From Pezicula radicicola (taxonomy: Eukaryota > Ascomycota > Leotiomycetes > Helotiales > Dermateaceae): a stretch of DNA of 64,000 nucleotides. Location of the stretch: assembly GCA_003008705.1 (NCBI GenBank), contig PDUO01000024.1, forward strand, positions 895,612 through 959,611, read 5' to 3'. A model generated the notes under the pieces. The model was given only the letters and a program-made list of their open reading frames with translations. It ran no database searches and had not been told where the DNA came from. Both the position numbers and the translations under genes were made by a program. This document shows positions 34,748 to 47,426 of this stretch, piece by piece (position 1 is the stretch's first letter; each line of letters opens with the position of its first letter).

Positions 34748-36592
34748 TCAATACACATACCGAAAGGTTTTTTTCTGTTCCCAATCCGTCAAATCATGAA
34801 ATCCTTCATCACGATCCAGATTAACTGGATCGAGACCCTCGACAGCAACAAGCCTATCTCGCCTCCTGTTCTCCCACATTAAATAAGCCTGGAAGATCCA
34901 ACAGAAAACAACGAGCAATGAACAACACACAAAAAATGCAATAAAAGCGGTTCGGTACACAGGTGCTTCGTCAGCTTTGAACAATTGGGGTCCTGAAACT
35001 TGGCCGGTACAATACCCCATGAACAATATGGCTGCGATTGTAGTTTTCTTTGTGTAGCCTGCCATATTGCCTGATATCATTGCCATCCCCATATTAGATG
35101 GTAAACCATGAGTTTGGATGATGTAGAAAGAGAGGAGACGGCCGATTTTATTGCTTGTTGGAAGTTTGTAGAGGAGGACCGAACCGATGATGGCAGGGAT
35201 TTGGGAGACTTTTTCGTTTAAGTCAGCGGCCTGTATGAACAGAAATATTATTACTTGTAACTTACTCCACGAGATATGCAGACGTGTGTCTGGCCATCTG
35301 GTAGCGATTCTCCCAGCAGCCAAGTAGCTGATCAACTGGACAACACCTAGCGGCATATTGAGTAAAGTCGTGTTGAGTGAACTAAAACCAAATCCTTTGA
35401 TCACAATAGATCCGAAAGACGAAACTCCTCCAGAAGGAATAGTACCAAGGACCATGATGGAGAACGAGAACCAAGTAAAAGGATCGCGGAGGCATTCCCA
35501 GAATTGGTACCATTTCCACAGGTTGTTGGAAATTCCTGTTTTGTTCAAGCGGATTCGCTCTATTGCGAGTGTTTTGTCGGTATCAGAGAGCCAACGAGCA
35601 TTCATAGGCGTATCTGGAAGATAATATAGTAGGAAGCAGCCATCTAGTCAGAAGCTCTGAGTTAGTTTACTTTTTCTAGATATTATTGGGAGCAACTCAG
35701 AAGCAATGAGCAACTGAACTTAGTAAGGGCAACCTTACAAACGATCGTGATAGCCCCAAAGATTACGAAAAACCATATCCAAGGGCTAGTATCACGGTAC
35801 TGGATGTGTCCTATGCCATAACCGATAAGGCCACCGAAGATAGAACCAAGGGAAAGTCCCAAATTCCACCAGTTAGTGCGCTCTGGTTGTTCATCGCGCG
35901 TGTACCACATTGATGTGAGAATCATGAAAGCTGGGTTAATGCAAGACTCGACACAGCCGAGAAGTGCTCGTACAATCATGAGTGACGTGAAATTCTTACA
36001 CGCGGCTGTACACATCAGGAGAATTCCCCATATTATTACACTGACGGAAAGATATCGACCCAGAGGGAATATCTGCATTAAGCGACCAACAACTGGCTGC
36101 GAAACTAGGTATGCTGCGTATTGTTATTAATTGTCATTCATAAGGATGTCAGTTATCTGTACCTAAATAGAAAACTGATCCGCTAGCCCAGCTATACTGA
36201 CTACTACTCATGTTCTATAGAAATGTTAGAGGGCACAATCTCCAAATATACTCTGACTCTGACATACTAAGTCGTCTAAAAGGTTAAAGTTGACTGAATA
36301 GGACAGCGCATTCTTGTCCATGAAATTAAGAGCGAGCGTGAATATCATCTGTAAGGTGTTAAAAACATATGAGTCTATTAAGTGATATTGAGTTACACAC
36401 CATGGGCAGAAGACGTGTATCAATAATTCGAAGGATTCTCTTGCTATCTTCGGGAGACACTGGTCCGCTGGTGCCATGTTGTTGCAGAAACTTGAGGGCT
36501 TTGTCGTCTCTTTCTGTCACGAAGATATCTTTTTCCAGGCGAACATCTGCACCGACCTGAGTTTCATTGGTACTAATCTCTTTTTCTGCCAT
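34748..36592 (-). CDS. MFS permease, anion:cation symporter (Dal5/allantoate type)
   Basis: Uptake transporter of the ACS family (allantoate, nicotinate, pantothenate and similar organic anions). The cytosolic N-terminus runs to DTRLLPMV, where an intron interrupts, then MIFTLALNFMDKNALSYSVN, the typical first membrane span. Later AYLVSQPVVGRLMQIFPLGRYL and RALLGCVESCINPAFMILTSMWY (the signature around spans 4-5) are seen, and ADEAPVYRTAFIAFFVCC near the end. At least four introns; the first two are near 36405-36345 and 36280-36120. The start is the ATG at 36592; the frame upstream to 36640 begins with GTG. It is divergent from the amidohydrolase (384 bp apart), suggesting it imports that enzyme's substrate or a related compound. 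Confidence 0.87.
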
Positions 36593-36975
36593 AACTGCTG
36601 CTGCGGGTCTTCGGCCTGTCAAATCGGAAGGCAATGTCACAGCGACAAAAAGAACAGGATACTTCTACTGCAGGAAGATAGAATCAACTTGCCATCCCTA
36701 TATATATTTGGATCCCTTATCTTCGGACTCATGTGTCTTCAAACTCGTATCGTGATCGTAAGTTATGCAGTGGCGGCACCCCACTTTTGGGCTTCGAAAA
36801 GACCCGACAAGATTTCCCATTTAGGAATTTTAGCGACCCGAGCAGCAGCGTAGCCAGCCTACCATCACCACAAAATTATACTGAAATAAATCTCCCGTCT
36901 CTTCTCCAACAAGTCTGACGTTGGAGATATCGTTGAGATAAGGAGAATTTTAATTTCAGTCGTCAATAATCCACC
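36593..36975. promoter_or_regulatory. Shared divergent promoter, permease / amidohydrolase
   Basis: 383 bp between two start codons of a likely co-regulated pair. Several GATA cores are present (for example TTATCTTC near 36718 and GGAGATATC near 36924), which would suit nitrogen-catabolite control. GATA is too short to be proof. Confidence 0.45.
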
Positions 36976-39910
36976 ATGAAAGGCCTCGTGGAAAAGCAGT
37001 GGAAGTCTAGAAACCGCAACGAGTACGATTGGACTAATTATCGTCGCTTAGGACTCGCTATTGCATTCGCATTATTGTTCCTCGGTCTACAAAACTTGCT
37101 TGGAATAAGATCACCTACACTTGATGAAGAGCCCCGAAGCACTATTAGCTTTGAGGAATTCAAAGCTGGGCGCCTAAAATGCCTTGCGGACCAACAGCGA
37201 CCGGAGGTTGACTATAATCTTGCTGCTGTTCGACTTGACCGACTTCAACAGCAGACGTGCGGCGGAAAACGATCCATTTGGAAGAACGCTACGCTCATTG
37301 ATGGCGATGGCAAAGTCAGTAAATCGGTCAATATATTCCTCTGTGGAGGACTTATTGAAAAAGTTCAGCCTGTTTCCTTATCCGGAGACTTTGTGGACTC
37401 CGAAATCGTCGACGTGGAAGGACGGTTCGTGACTCCAGGGCTTGTTGAGATGCACTCTCACGTCGGAGTACGCGAGATTCCACAGTTATGGGCCAACGAG
37501 GACGTGACTGAATTATCCGCCCCTATAACTCCTTGGGCTCGTGCTATCGACGGTTTCAAGGCTTATGATGTTGGAGTAGACTTGGTTGCAAGCGGAGGAG
37601 TGACGACCTCTCTTGTTCTCACCGGCGCCCAAAGTATCATTTCCGGTGAAGGCTACGTCTTCAAGATGAAGAGAGGAGACTCGCCTTATGCCACGCTTGT
37701 CAATAGCTCGGCAGATATTGGTGGAAAACCTCAGCGATATCTCAAAATGGCTTTGGGCGAGAATATCAAGTTGACATTCGAGAATCGAGGTGGTCCTACT
37801 ACTCGGGAAGGAATCTCCTTTTATTTGCGACGTGCACTTGAGCAAGCAGAGAATCTTCGAAGAAGACAAGATTCGTGGTGCAATGCCTTTGGAAATGACG
37901 ACACTCCATCTTTGCCAAGTAGCTCATACCCAACTTCACTAGAGTTGCAAACGCTGGTAGACCTCCTCCGTGGCGACATCCGTCTCAATGTACATTGCTA
38001 CGAAACAGAAGATGTCTATTCGCTTTTTTCTCACAGTGATGAGTTTGGCTTCAACGTCTCGGCCGTCCATCATGCTCTTGCATCACATCTTATGATTAGT
38101 GAACTGAAAAAGCGTGATGTCACGGTGGCCACTTTTTCCAATGAGTGGGGCTTCAAGAAAGAGCTCTATGATACCAGTTTCTACTTACCAAAAGCCCTTG
38201 CCGACGCTGGAATACCACTCGCACTGACAACGGATCACCCGGCCGAGTATGGAAAACTGCTAATGTACGAGGCGCAGGTTGTTCATCATTACGGAGTCAA
38301 CGACGAGCTTGCTATCGCTTCATTGATATCAGTTCCTGCTAAGTCACTTGGTCTCGACAATAGACTTGGTTACGTGCGACCCGGATACGATGCTGATTTG
38401 GTGGTTTGGGATAGACATCCTCTTCGGCAGGCTGCTTCGCCTTTGCTAGTCATAATTGAGGGAGAAGTTGTAGCTAACGCAAGTGTGCGTCTGTGGGCGA
38501 AGGAGCAACCGGCCGCTTCAACTTCACCACCAACCTCGAGGTCCCAACAAGTGACCAATAGTTCCTCTTGTTTTTCGGGGCAGAAGAATGTTGTTGTCCA
38601 AGGCATTGCAGTGGACCTCGTTCATACTGAGAATTCAGATATGCATTTCGTGGACGGGTTGCCTGAGCTTGCTACAGCAGTAATTCGCAATGGAAAGCTG
38701 GAGTGTGTGGGCCGGGTGCAATGTCGGCTCCTAGGAGAATCGTTGGTTGCGAACGAGAAGTTTCCTACTCTAAATGTGACGAATGGCCATATTCTACCAG
38801 TGATTCCCACTCCAACTGTTTCAAATCCGAAGCGCTAATAATATTATGTAGGGCCTGACTATGGTTACTAGACAATACGGAATGGGCGAGATGCCGTACG
38901 AGGCCTCATCTATGGATGGTAAGAATAACGGCGATGAAATTGAGTCCCCTTCATTCGCAAAAGATGCACTTCGGTTTGGAGAGGGCCACATGGATCATGC
39001 TCATCGAGGAGGTGTCACTCGCTTAATAACTCCTCCGATGACTGATGGTTTCTTCCATGGAATTAGCTCTGCTTTCCGGACAGGTGCCTCAAGCGGTAAG
39101 TGCAGTATTCCGTGAGCAGTGGGAGGAATAGCTTACTGTTTTACCACAGTGTTGGACGTTGAAGCAATTTCTGTTCCGGACTGCGCTCTACATTTTACCA
39201 TTGGACACTCCGGGAAACGTAAGTCATATGAGCTATTCACCACAGCCCAGTCTAACTTATTCAAAATAGAATCATCTATACCAGCAGTTTCAAGACAGCT
39301 GCGACTCCTCCGCGAGATTTTTACAACTAAACAAGCAATGCATCCGCTTTATGAGAAGGCTGCAAAGGGCAACTTTCCGGTGGTCATCCACACAGATAAC
39401 AAAGACATCATTGCCCAAATCATTAAGCTCAAGCAAGATACGGGCGTCGATTTGATTGTTATGGGTGGAGCAGAAGCCCACCTGTTAGCATCATCGCTTG
39501 CAGCCATCAAGATACCAGTCATCCTCGCCCCTGGAATCTGTCACCCTTTCACATGGGACGAGCGTCGATGTCTGGTCGGGCCTCCGCTCACCGATTACAG
39601 TAACGCCGATGTTCTTTCCGACGCTGGTGTCTTACTCGCAGTTGGCAATTGGGATTATCGACAGCGACATGTTGAGGATGCCTTGTGGGAAGCAAGTTGG
39701 ACCCTTGGCGGTACTGACAGAAGACGACAGGCTTTAGACTTGGTATCTAAAAATGTGGAGCGAATGTTCGGTATTGTGGCTGATGAGAAAGCCAATATCG
39801 TTATTCATGAGGGTGATCCATTTGAGTTCGGGTCAAACATTGCTCTTATTCTAGAGGCAGGCGCAATCCAACGGTGTTGGCCCGCGGTTGAACCACCGCG
39901 AGGATTTTAG
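36976..39910 (+). CDS. Membrane-anchored amidohydrolase-superfamily protein
   Basis: Metal-dependent hydrolase of the imidazolonepropionase-like amidohydrolase group. Exons 36976-38799, 38852-39095, 39150-39218 and 39270-39910 give 925 residues. An N-terminal anchor (RRLGLAIAFALLFLGLQNLLG, in part, about 24-44) follows a basic cytosolic stub. The metal motif is GLVEMHSHVG with His160 and His162; further ligands are likely in LNVHCYE, SAVHHAL and LTTDHPAEYG (Asp). A second half starts at NGHILPGLT (joined over intron 1) and has VIHTDNKDIIAQI, GGAEAHLL and GHSGKQSSIPAVSRQLRLLREIF. Much longer than bacterial members (about 450), it is the fungal two-lobed form. The reaction is unknown; cyclic amide or ureide hydrolysis is inferred from family and the Dal5-type neighbour. 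Confidence 0.85.
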
Positions 39911-39952
39911 ATACAAGCAATCAGTAGTGAAAAGATTGCTCTGGAAGATTAC

Positions 39953-41983
39953 TCAAATAACAAATTGGCCTGTTGTCTGGGCTTGTATTTCAAGAATATC
40001 GACTGACTTCCTTTTTCCTGATCTGTTCTGGTGTTCATAGACGGCTTCGAGCAGTACTCGAGTCCTGGAGAAATGCGTAGCCCATGGTTCTGCCTCTTTG
40101 AGAGCAGTGATTGCCCACGACCTGTGTATACCATCAAGAGATTCAGTGCCAGCAATAAAAAGGAGACTAGGCCAGATTGACTGTGGACTTTTAGGTGAAT
40201 TCTGCTGTACGAAGTACGCGATTCGGATCATTCTTGATGCACATTCATATGCATCCAAGGATCTCTGTGAACTTAGCGTGGGTGATTGGTACGACACTGT
40301 GGTAATGGGTATTGCGATTGGGTGCTCTGAGGGTGCTGATCTTACCCCGTAGTCAATGAAGGCAGCATAAAGAGACGACAGAGCTAAGAGGTGGCTAAAT
40401 CTGAGCGATGATAACTTCCCTGCTACACGTGTAACCTTTCCTGTTGCAACTGCCACTGGGAAGCCTACAATCGGGTCTTCAATACTATTGAATAACTCAT
40501 GTAAGTCAATCAATGAGTTGTAGATCGTACGCCATTCCCTTTTCTTATGGTCGCTGCTGTTATCAGAACCATCGTTGATCTGTGACTCTACCGGCCGTCG
40601 TAGCATCAGGATTCGACTATGTAGTAGATTACAACGCAACCTAATGCGCAGAATTGCCACATGATCTATCGGTGATGAAGCTTCGAAGGACTGCAAAGTA
40701 GATGCTAATGGGCCACCTCCTAGTGTTGAAGAAGGTTCTTCAAGATGTGGGCGTATCTGTACGAAGGTCTCCATGCTACGCAGAAGATAGCCACCACTTC
40801 CACCAGAAGACAAAGCGCGAAGGTCAAAAGCGGACATCCATACGAGTGTACGAGCACCGAGCTTGCTCAAATTGCACTTAGTCGTGTTGGAATCTTCTTT
40901 GTATTTATCAAGTGTGTGCGCCATATGTGCGAGAAGATTACAGAACCGAACAACACCATCCGCCTTCAGCAATTCGTACTGGAGTAGAAACCACACAGTC
41001 GCAATTGTAACGTCCAAATGCCGCCTTGGGTTTTCGTCTTCGAAGAGAAGAGCACTCGAACGCTGGTATCGAAGTTCAGCCTCCGCGAAGAAACCATCTT
41101 CAGTCTGCGCAAGATGAAGTGCCGCGAATGCCATCATCGCGTGGAATAGCTGAGGATTAAAAATGCCCATATTACTGAACATTTGACAGTTCAAATCTTC
41201 ATCGGTGCTTTGTCTCAACTTGGTAGAGAAAGAATTCATCGCATTGAGAAAGTGTTGAATGAGTCTATGGTCTCGATCTGAAGAAATGATTACGGTGTTT
41301 TCCAGTGATGGCAGATTTCCATGAGCTCCAACCGACACAGGTTTATTACAATTCAGGTATACGGCGGTTTCTTGCCCGGCTTCACTACCAAGGACATTGA
41401 AACTAGGAGAGAGTCCTGGGCCAGGGTCCATCATGTCTAGGAACTGCATGTTCATCTCTGCAGCCAACGGACTGTCAAGATCCGGATAGAAGAACAGATT
41501 CTGCTCGGGGAGATTGCTGTCCACGGGAATAACCACATTACTATCCACCCATGGTTGAGGGGGCCCTGAGTCCAGGTGTACATCTCTCAAATCGAAAACT
41601 GATTCATGTGATTGAGCTTCAATGACGGACTGTAAGGGAATTGTGTGGCCATGCTCAGGACCCGTACCGTGGCTGTCTGGAGTCTGCTTCTGTCTCACAC
41701 GAGATTTGACAAACTTCTGTCCGGTCTTTGCGTTGCAATCGACAAAGCGGATCGCGCCACGGGAGCGATGAATCCGGGGCATGCGCCGCGACTCGACTGT
41801 TCCACCTGCATACTCGCAGCTTAAATTAAGCCTCTCGCATGTATTGCATAGGGGCCGCTGCTCAGGGCATCGCACTTTACGTTCCTTGCAGGTTACACAT
41901 CCTGATTTTGTACCGAATTAGCAACTTTTTCAAGCTCCAGACCAATCTAACTTGCCTGTCTTTGACCTGGGGCCACCTTTCAT
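39953..41983 (-). CDS. Zn2Cys6 transcription factor
   Basis: Nuclear regulator, 658 residues from exons 41983-41956 and 41901-39953. The first exon codes only for MKGGPRSKT plus one base. Joined to exon 2 it gives GCVTCKERKVRCPEQRPLCNT (in part) and CERLNLSC, a full Zn2Cys6 cluster right at the N-terminus. The junction needs a GC donor (GCAAGT, the consensus for GC-AG introns); a GT four bases on would break the frame. The rest is a fungal-specific C-terminal region (MMAFAALHLAQ, CNLLAHMAHTLDKY, AITALKEAEPWATHFSRTRVLLEAV). It is convergent with the amidohydrolase (stops 42 bp apart) and is probably the pathway regulator. Confidence 0.87.
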
Positions 41984-42760
41984 CGTGTCAATGCTTGTAA
42001 TGTCAAGCAAGCGTTCGTATAACTATAGCCGAGGAAGGAAGGTTTTCTCTTCCGACGCACTTGAAGGATTCAAAGAGTGAGGGAGAAAGCGAAGTTACCT
42101 GCACGAAGAGAAAGGGTACGGAGTACTGGTGATGCAGTCAAACATGGCCTGCTGAAGAGTGGGAGCCGACACAATTTCCTGTTAGGGTCTAGCGTCTTCC
42201 AACGTCCTCGATCACCTCGTGACCGAGATAATGCTCATCGACACATGGAATCAATTCCCTACGCAGATGCTTGCCAGATGACACAATATAAGCTAGGTCG
42301 AGTTGCGCTCCCTCTTTGGGTAATAATGATGCATGTATCATGAACAATGACCGAGTTGCTGAGGTGCAAATAAGGTTGACTTAAAATACGCTAGAGAGGG
42401 AGCCAATCGCCGAAGCCTCGTTGCTTTAAACGAAGCGAGATAGGTACGGTGGATACTTACCATAAAAGGGGAGGGGCAAACTCAGGTAGGGGCCACTTTT
42501 TAGATTAACAATAGCTCTAAACCTTCTCACTATTGCGCTTTTCAGCAGTGGTAAAAGCTATACATAAAGCGTAGGTTGGCAAATTTATTCTTGTATTTGT
42601 GAACATTGGTACTTCCAAGCTCAGACGCAATGCGCAGAACCAAAGCAAAAGCCACTACATGTAAGTCGTAACGCTACACTAACTAGCCTATCCAGCCAAA
42701 GTATCAACATACCTAGGCAAAGTATTGCTGAATCTGAACAAATGACTCCGCACCATCCAA
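41984..42760. other. Intergenic region
   Basis: 777 bp. Regulator promoter on the left, 3' end of gene B on the right. No gene recognised. Confidence 0.35.
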
Positions 42761-45700
42761 TTAGTCCCCATCATCATTGGCATCAACGACAGATGGTGGT
42801 ACATATTTCTGGCCATTGCAATGGACCTGGACATACCCGGAAGTACTCAACTGACCGGCTTTTGGCAGCTTCAGTTTCGGCTCACATAGATTATCCAACA
42901 ACCAATTGCCGGCTTCGAACCAGTCGACAGGTAATTTTGGACCACCAAGCCATATGCTTTTAAGATGACACTTGCCCTGGAGGTATTCAATCAACTGTTG
43001 CTGCATTTTTGGCAAGTCTACGATGTCATGATGTTCAACGAATTCATAACCAAAACTGCGAGTGAGCTTCCGCCGGATAGCATGAGCACGAGGGGACCAT
43101 ACTATTAGTTCCTTGCCACCAGTTGTATCGCGGAGGATTGAGATCCACGCCTCACGACGACCATGGGCCAGGCCACTAGTGGACCAATCATAATCGTAGA
43201 AAAGCCCAACCAATGCTACCCCTGGCAAGACCTTCTTGGTTCTCTGAAAAAACCATTCAGCAAATGTCGAGAAATGGTTAATTGTAGCGTTGTCGTGCAG
43301 ACGACGTGCAGCTTTCTTTGTGTCTCCGTTCTTGAATCCTACTGGCGACAATGCTAGGTGCCAATCATCTTCGGCGGTCCTTACTGAATAGCAGACCATC
43401 TTGAGAAATTTGTTCATATCTTCTGCGGTTGGATAAGGGTCTTGCGGGGAGAAGCGACTTGGCAACATTGGGCTGTTCGCGGTAATACTGTCAACTGCTT
43501 TCCAAGTTGGGAATGAGGGCGGCTTCAAAACGAGCTTCGCAGATCGAGCCCTTTCGGCAGCCTGTCTTTCCTACACCGAGCAACATATTAGTCGCCACAA
43601 AATACCAGAAGAAATGATAAAAAGCACCTACCTGATCAGGCAGACCCACCGACTCCTTAAATTTGGCGTCTATTTTAGGTGGCGTAACGTCTTTCTGTAG
43701 AGCATTTTTTAAGATTTCATTCCCTCTCTCGACGCTGGCAAGGAGCTTTTTTCCGGGTAGACTTGTACCAGAAGTACTTCCCAGCCTTGGGAGATCCGCA
43801 TCAGGAATATTTCCATTCACAGTTCTCCTCCGCTCAGGTCTTGGAGTTGCATTATACAAGTCGTCATCCTTATCGAGAGGGATCCGAGGCTTCGTATCTG
43901 AACCTTTGTTGAGAATTAGACATTTCATCTTGTCATCATTATCGTACTTAAACTGACCTGTATTAATGCTTGTTCTTGCCCTCTTCTTCTCTCTGGAAGA
44001 GGTAGGGTTCAAATCATCTTTACGCTTCCCTCCTCCTTTCGACAGATTGAGGGATATAGAATCCGGGCGTGCCGGCTCACGCTCTTGGAAGTCCTTAAAC
44101 TTTGCGACGAGGGTGTCATAGTCGTCCTTGTTAAATGAGATGAACTGCAAAATAGTCCAATTCATCCGGAGATTAGGCTTGCTTTCTTTCTGAAAAAAGG
44201 CGAGGATCTCCTTGATACGTTCTTCTAACATCATGCCTTCAATTCGAATATTCTTTTCCATAAGAAGTGTCTCGCCCCAAGAACTCTCAGCAATTTCTTT
44301 CGCAATAGTCCGTCGTCGATTTTCACTCCAATCGTTCCATTGAGCAATAGACACAATTGTCCTGTCCACGAGCTTATAATGCCCAATATACTCCAACTCA
44401 TCCTTAGATTTTCGGAGGACGGCGGGATAGTGCTTGCCAAATATGCCACAATTTGCCTTACCATCAACCAATGTCAATGCACCATGTGACCCAAGACAAG
44501 GAGCTAGTTCATGATGCTCTGGGTTTATACGTATAACCTCGGGCCATGGAACGATTTGTTTGTTAAGCATAGCAGGTCCAATTTTTGCAAAGACAGAATC
44601 GTTTCCTCCCACAGATTCTCGGAAGAAGCTTGGTGAAAATGATTGCATCTGAAGTGCACTAAGTCAGACTCAATCCCAAAATCTAGCTAGCACATATTTG
44701 CCTAAAAGCTTGAAATGAAATATTGAAGAACATACCTGGGGAGGGAATTTATCGCCCAACATCGGTTCATCAAGCGCTTCTAATATTTCGTTCATAGAAC
44801 GTTTATGATGCTGTAGCACAACTTGACTAGAGACCGTGCGTCTTGCTTCGCTTTCAGTCATAGTATGAGACTCTTCAGGGGCAGGATCATTTGAGTCTGA
44901 GGAAGTTACCTCCATAGGAGGACGAGGGCCATTAGACTTAGACCCAGCTGCAGATTCAGCTGCAGTTGCAGTTGCAGTTGCAGCTATATCAGTCATTGAG
45001 TTATTCTCAGCAGGTAACGATAGCTCTTCAGCTCCATCGTTTCGGTCAGCAATTGGGCTGATGCGATCGAGAACCTTCTTAATGTCTGCGTTTGTGATAA
45101 CAAGGCTTCGTACATTATCAATAAGATGTTCTTGACGTCGGTCAATTTCGTCTCGCAACAGCTGACCCGCCCTGTCGGCATCGACTTCCTTACTCAACTT
45201 GGCTAAAAGATAGAGCGTCTTATCGCCTGGCGTATGACCTTCAGGGAGCATGTACGATGGTAAAGCTCGTTGGGGGATATTATGCCAGTTCTGGAAAATG
45301 GTTCTCAATTCGCGGACCTAGATTTGGCTTCTTAGTAACTGCTGACCATTATTGGCATTAAGCTCTCACCTTTCTACTTTTGTTCAATTCGCTATTGTTA
45401 TTGACCAAATTAACAACAGTCTCATCACCAACAGCAAGCTCTTTAAATGCCATGTCCCGTCCCTCTCGTCTTGCCTCTTCTCGAGTCCGTTGTAGTATCT
45501 CTGCATGTTCCCGCCTCAGCTCTTCTATTTGCGTTGCGGTGTCTTGGCTATTGTGATGTGGCTCTGCCAGCGATAGAGTCCGGCCCTTCCTAAGCCCTTC
45601 TGCATAAGCATCATCCCTAACCTTATTGACATGAGAGAGGTGACTACGACGAAGAGTGCGTAGTTCCTCGTCGGTATCATCAATGGCCTTTTCCCGACCA

Positions 45701-46493
45701 ACAGCTTCACCTTCCTTACGCGCTGCAGCCAGTTTCTCTGACAGTTCTGTAGTTGTGAGATTTGCACTGTTTCTAGCCTTTTCCTGCAGCTGTGCGACTT
45801 GTAGTCTCAGTTCCGCTAGCTCAGAAGCTGAAGCAAGACTACGAGCCTCCGCTTCCTCCCTCAGGGTTTCCTCTTGTTTTAGCTTCGTTGAAACGCGCTT
45901 TTCAATGCGAGATTTCATCTCGGCAAAGACGTCGGCCACAAAATCGTCATTCTCATGACTTGGAGTTGATTTGAGTTGCTTTTGATGAAGCGGAGGGTTG
46001 TGCGTCGAAGTAGTGTTAGGATCCTCTGGAACACCTATATCGAGACTGCTGACGCCAGGTTTCGCAGGATTACTACTGCTAGCCATTGTTTTGGGAGTAC
46101 TGCGAGCGTAGGTATTGTTAGGTGGTTCTTCCTGAAGTGGATCCACAATTGCTACGGCCAGATACCCTTTGTCGAGCGCTTCGTTGCATAAGCGGTGTTG
46201 TTCAGAACTCCATCGACTTACTGAAGACCTAGGGAACGCAGGATAGGCTGGAGAGAACTTCCACTCGTAGAAATTTGGAGGACCACAATCAGACAAGCGA
46301 GGGTCTCTGCTCTTCGATTGGAAGTCGATAGGTCTGCCGATTTTGGATTCTTTCTTGGTTGTCAGCATTTGTAAGTACTTGAAGGTATATCGAGTGGCAT
46401 ACCAATAGCATCAAATAGGCGTTTTCTTGTATGCTCGTATGTCCTCGCCCTTGGATGTGGAGTCTCTACCCTCTGCCTGGAGTGACCTTGCAT
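42761..46493 (-). CDS. Gene B: paralogue of gene A (coiled coil, single W-LSKE module, DUF6697-like and unknown C-terminal domains)
   Basis: Function unknown. Exons 46493-46403, 46349-45370, 45317-44736, 44648-43632 and 43570-42761 give 1129 residues. The N-terminus has a unique region (PPNFYEWKFSPAYPAFPRSS) not seen in gene A, then a coiled coil. Exon 3 opens with one W-LSKE module (FQNWHNIPQRALPSYMLPEG ... LLAKLSKEVDADRAGQLLRD). Exon 4 has the DUF6697-like domain (GSHGALTLVDGKANCGIFGK, HYPAVLRK, LEYIGHYKLVDR, NLRMNWTILQF). A basic stretch (KGGGKRKDD...REKKRART, about 729-747) suggests nuclear location. Exon 5 is the C-terminal domain (DDWHLALSPVGF, KELIVWSPRA, GNWLL). The introns before the module and before the last domain sit at the same places and phase as in gene A. 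Start 46493 was chosen because splicing from it yields RKRLFDAI|ESKIGRPIDF; the ATG at 46368 lies within that intron. Confidence 0.8.
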
Positions 46494-46885
46494 CTGCTAA
46501 TATCGGCAGGTCCCTTGGCCCATTCCTGGGTCAAGCTGGCAAAACAAAGTTGCAGCAGCGGGGACTACTTGTATGACCCGTCACAAACACGATCTAATAA
46601 TCAATTCAATTAGTGAACGACTTACCGACTAAGTAATTCGAGTTCGTGGTCCCGATACAAGGGTAAAGGTTGACTAAGTTATGAGTTGTGAGCTGTGGGT
46701 TGTGTGAAAGGTGTGCACGGCGCGAACAGAGGGGCTAGTTAGCGCACTAGCGTTTACCCAAAAACGGCTCAAGCCAACCACCGAACACCTGGACGCAAGC
46801 TTCCTTTCAGATCAATTCTTTATAACACACCCAAATTACCTACCAACACCACAAAATATTCTACGCACTCCTCTAAAGTTTCATA
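46494..46885. promoter_or_regulatory. Shared divergent promoter, gene B / TBCA
   Basis: 392 bp between start codons; CCAATT-type sequence (TCAATTCAATTAG near 46600-46612). No defined site. Confidence 0.35.
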
Positions 46886-47426
46886 ATGGCGCCTCCTTCC
46901 CAACTTGCAATCGCCACCGGCTCTGTCCTCCGCCTTGTGAAAGAGGAGGAATCTTACCATAAAGAGCTTGCCTCCCAAGAAGCACGACTGGAGAAGTCTC
47001 TGGCAAGTGATGACGGAGATGAGAACAAGGAGTACCAAGTGAAGCAGGAGGTAAGCTTGCATGGTTTTCTTTATTACTCTACCCTCTGTCAGCTATGATC
47101 AAGGTTCTCTGTCTCCATTCAAAGCTCTTATAACCCCGCGACTACATGGCGGGGCTAAGAATTTTCATGCCCCTCGTGCACCCTCAAGGGCATGGTGGCC
47201 GCCTACACATAACTTACCCACATGCATACGCTAACAGTCATGGTAGCGCGCAGCAATAGAAGAGACCCGTGCCGTCTTCCCACCCCTCCGTCAGCGCATC
47301 GCAGACGCCCTCGTCAAGCTTCAAGACCAACTCGAAACCGCAGAAGAGAACGACGGCAATGCAGAGGAGATCACCAAGGCCAAGGAAGCTGTTGAGAAGG
47401 CAAAGGCTGCTGCGAGTAAAAACTGA
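46886..47426 (+). CDS. TBCA: Tubulin-folding cofactor A
   Basis: Cytosolic chaperone that holds newly folded beta-tubulin (yeast Rbl2). Exons 46886-47050 and 47247-47426 give 114 residues, the family length. Two to three long helices are visible: LAIATGSVLRLVKEEESYHK, then EYQVKQE|RAAIEETRAVFPPL across the intron and LRQRIADALVKLQDQLETAE. The intron has a clear branch point (GCTAAC at about 47230) and GTAG acceptor. The charged Ala/Lys-rich end (KEAVEKAKAAASKN) is typical. Identification rests on the fold pattern and the conserved RAAIEETRAVFPPLRQRI block. Confidence 0.92.

Noticed and set aside
36593..36640. Longer permease start at 36640
   Set aside because: First codon is GTG; the first real ATG is at 36592.
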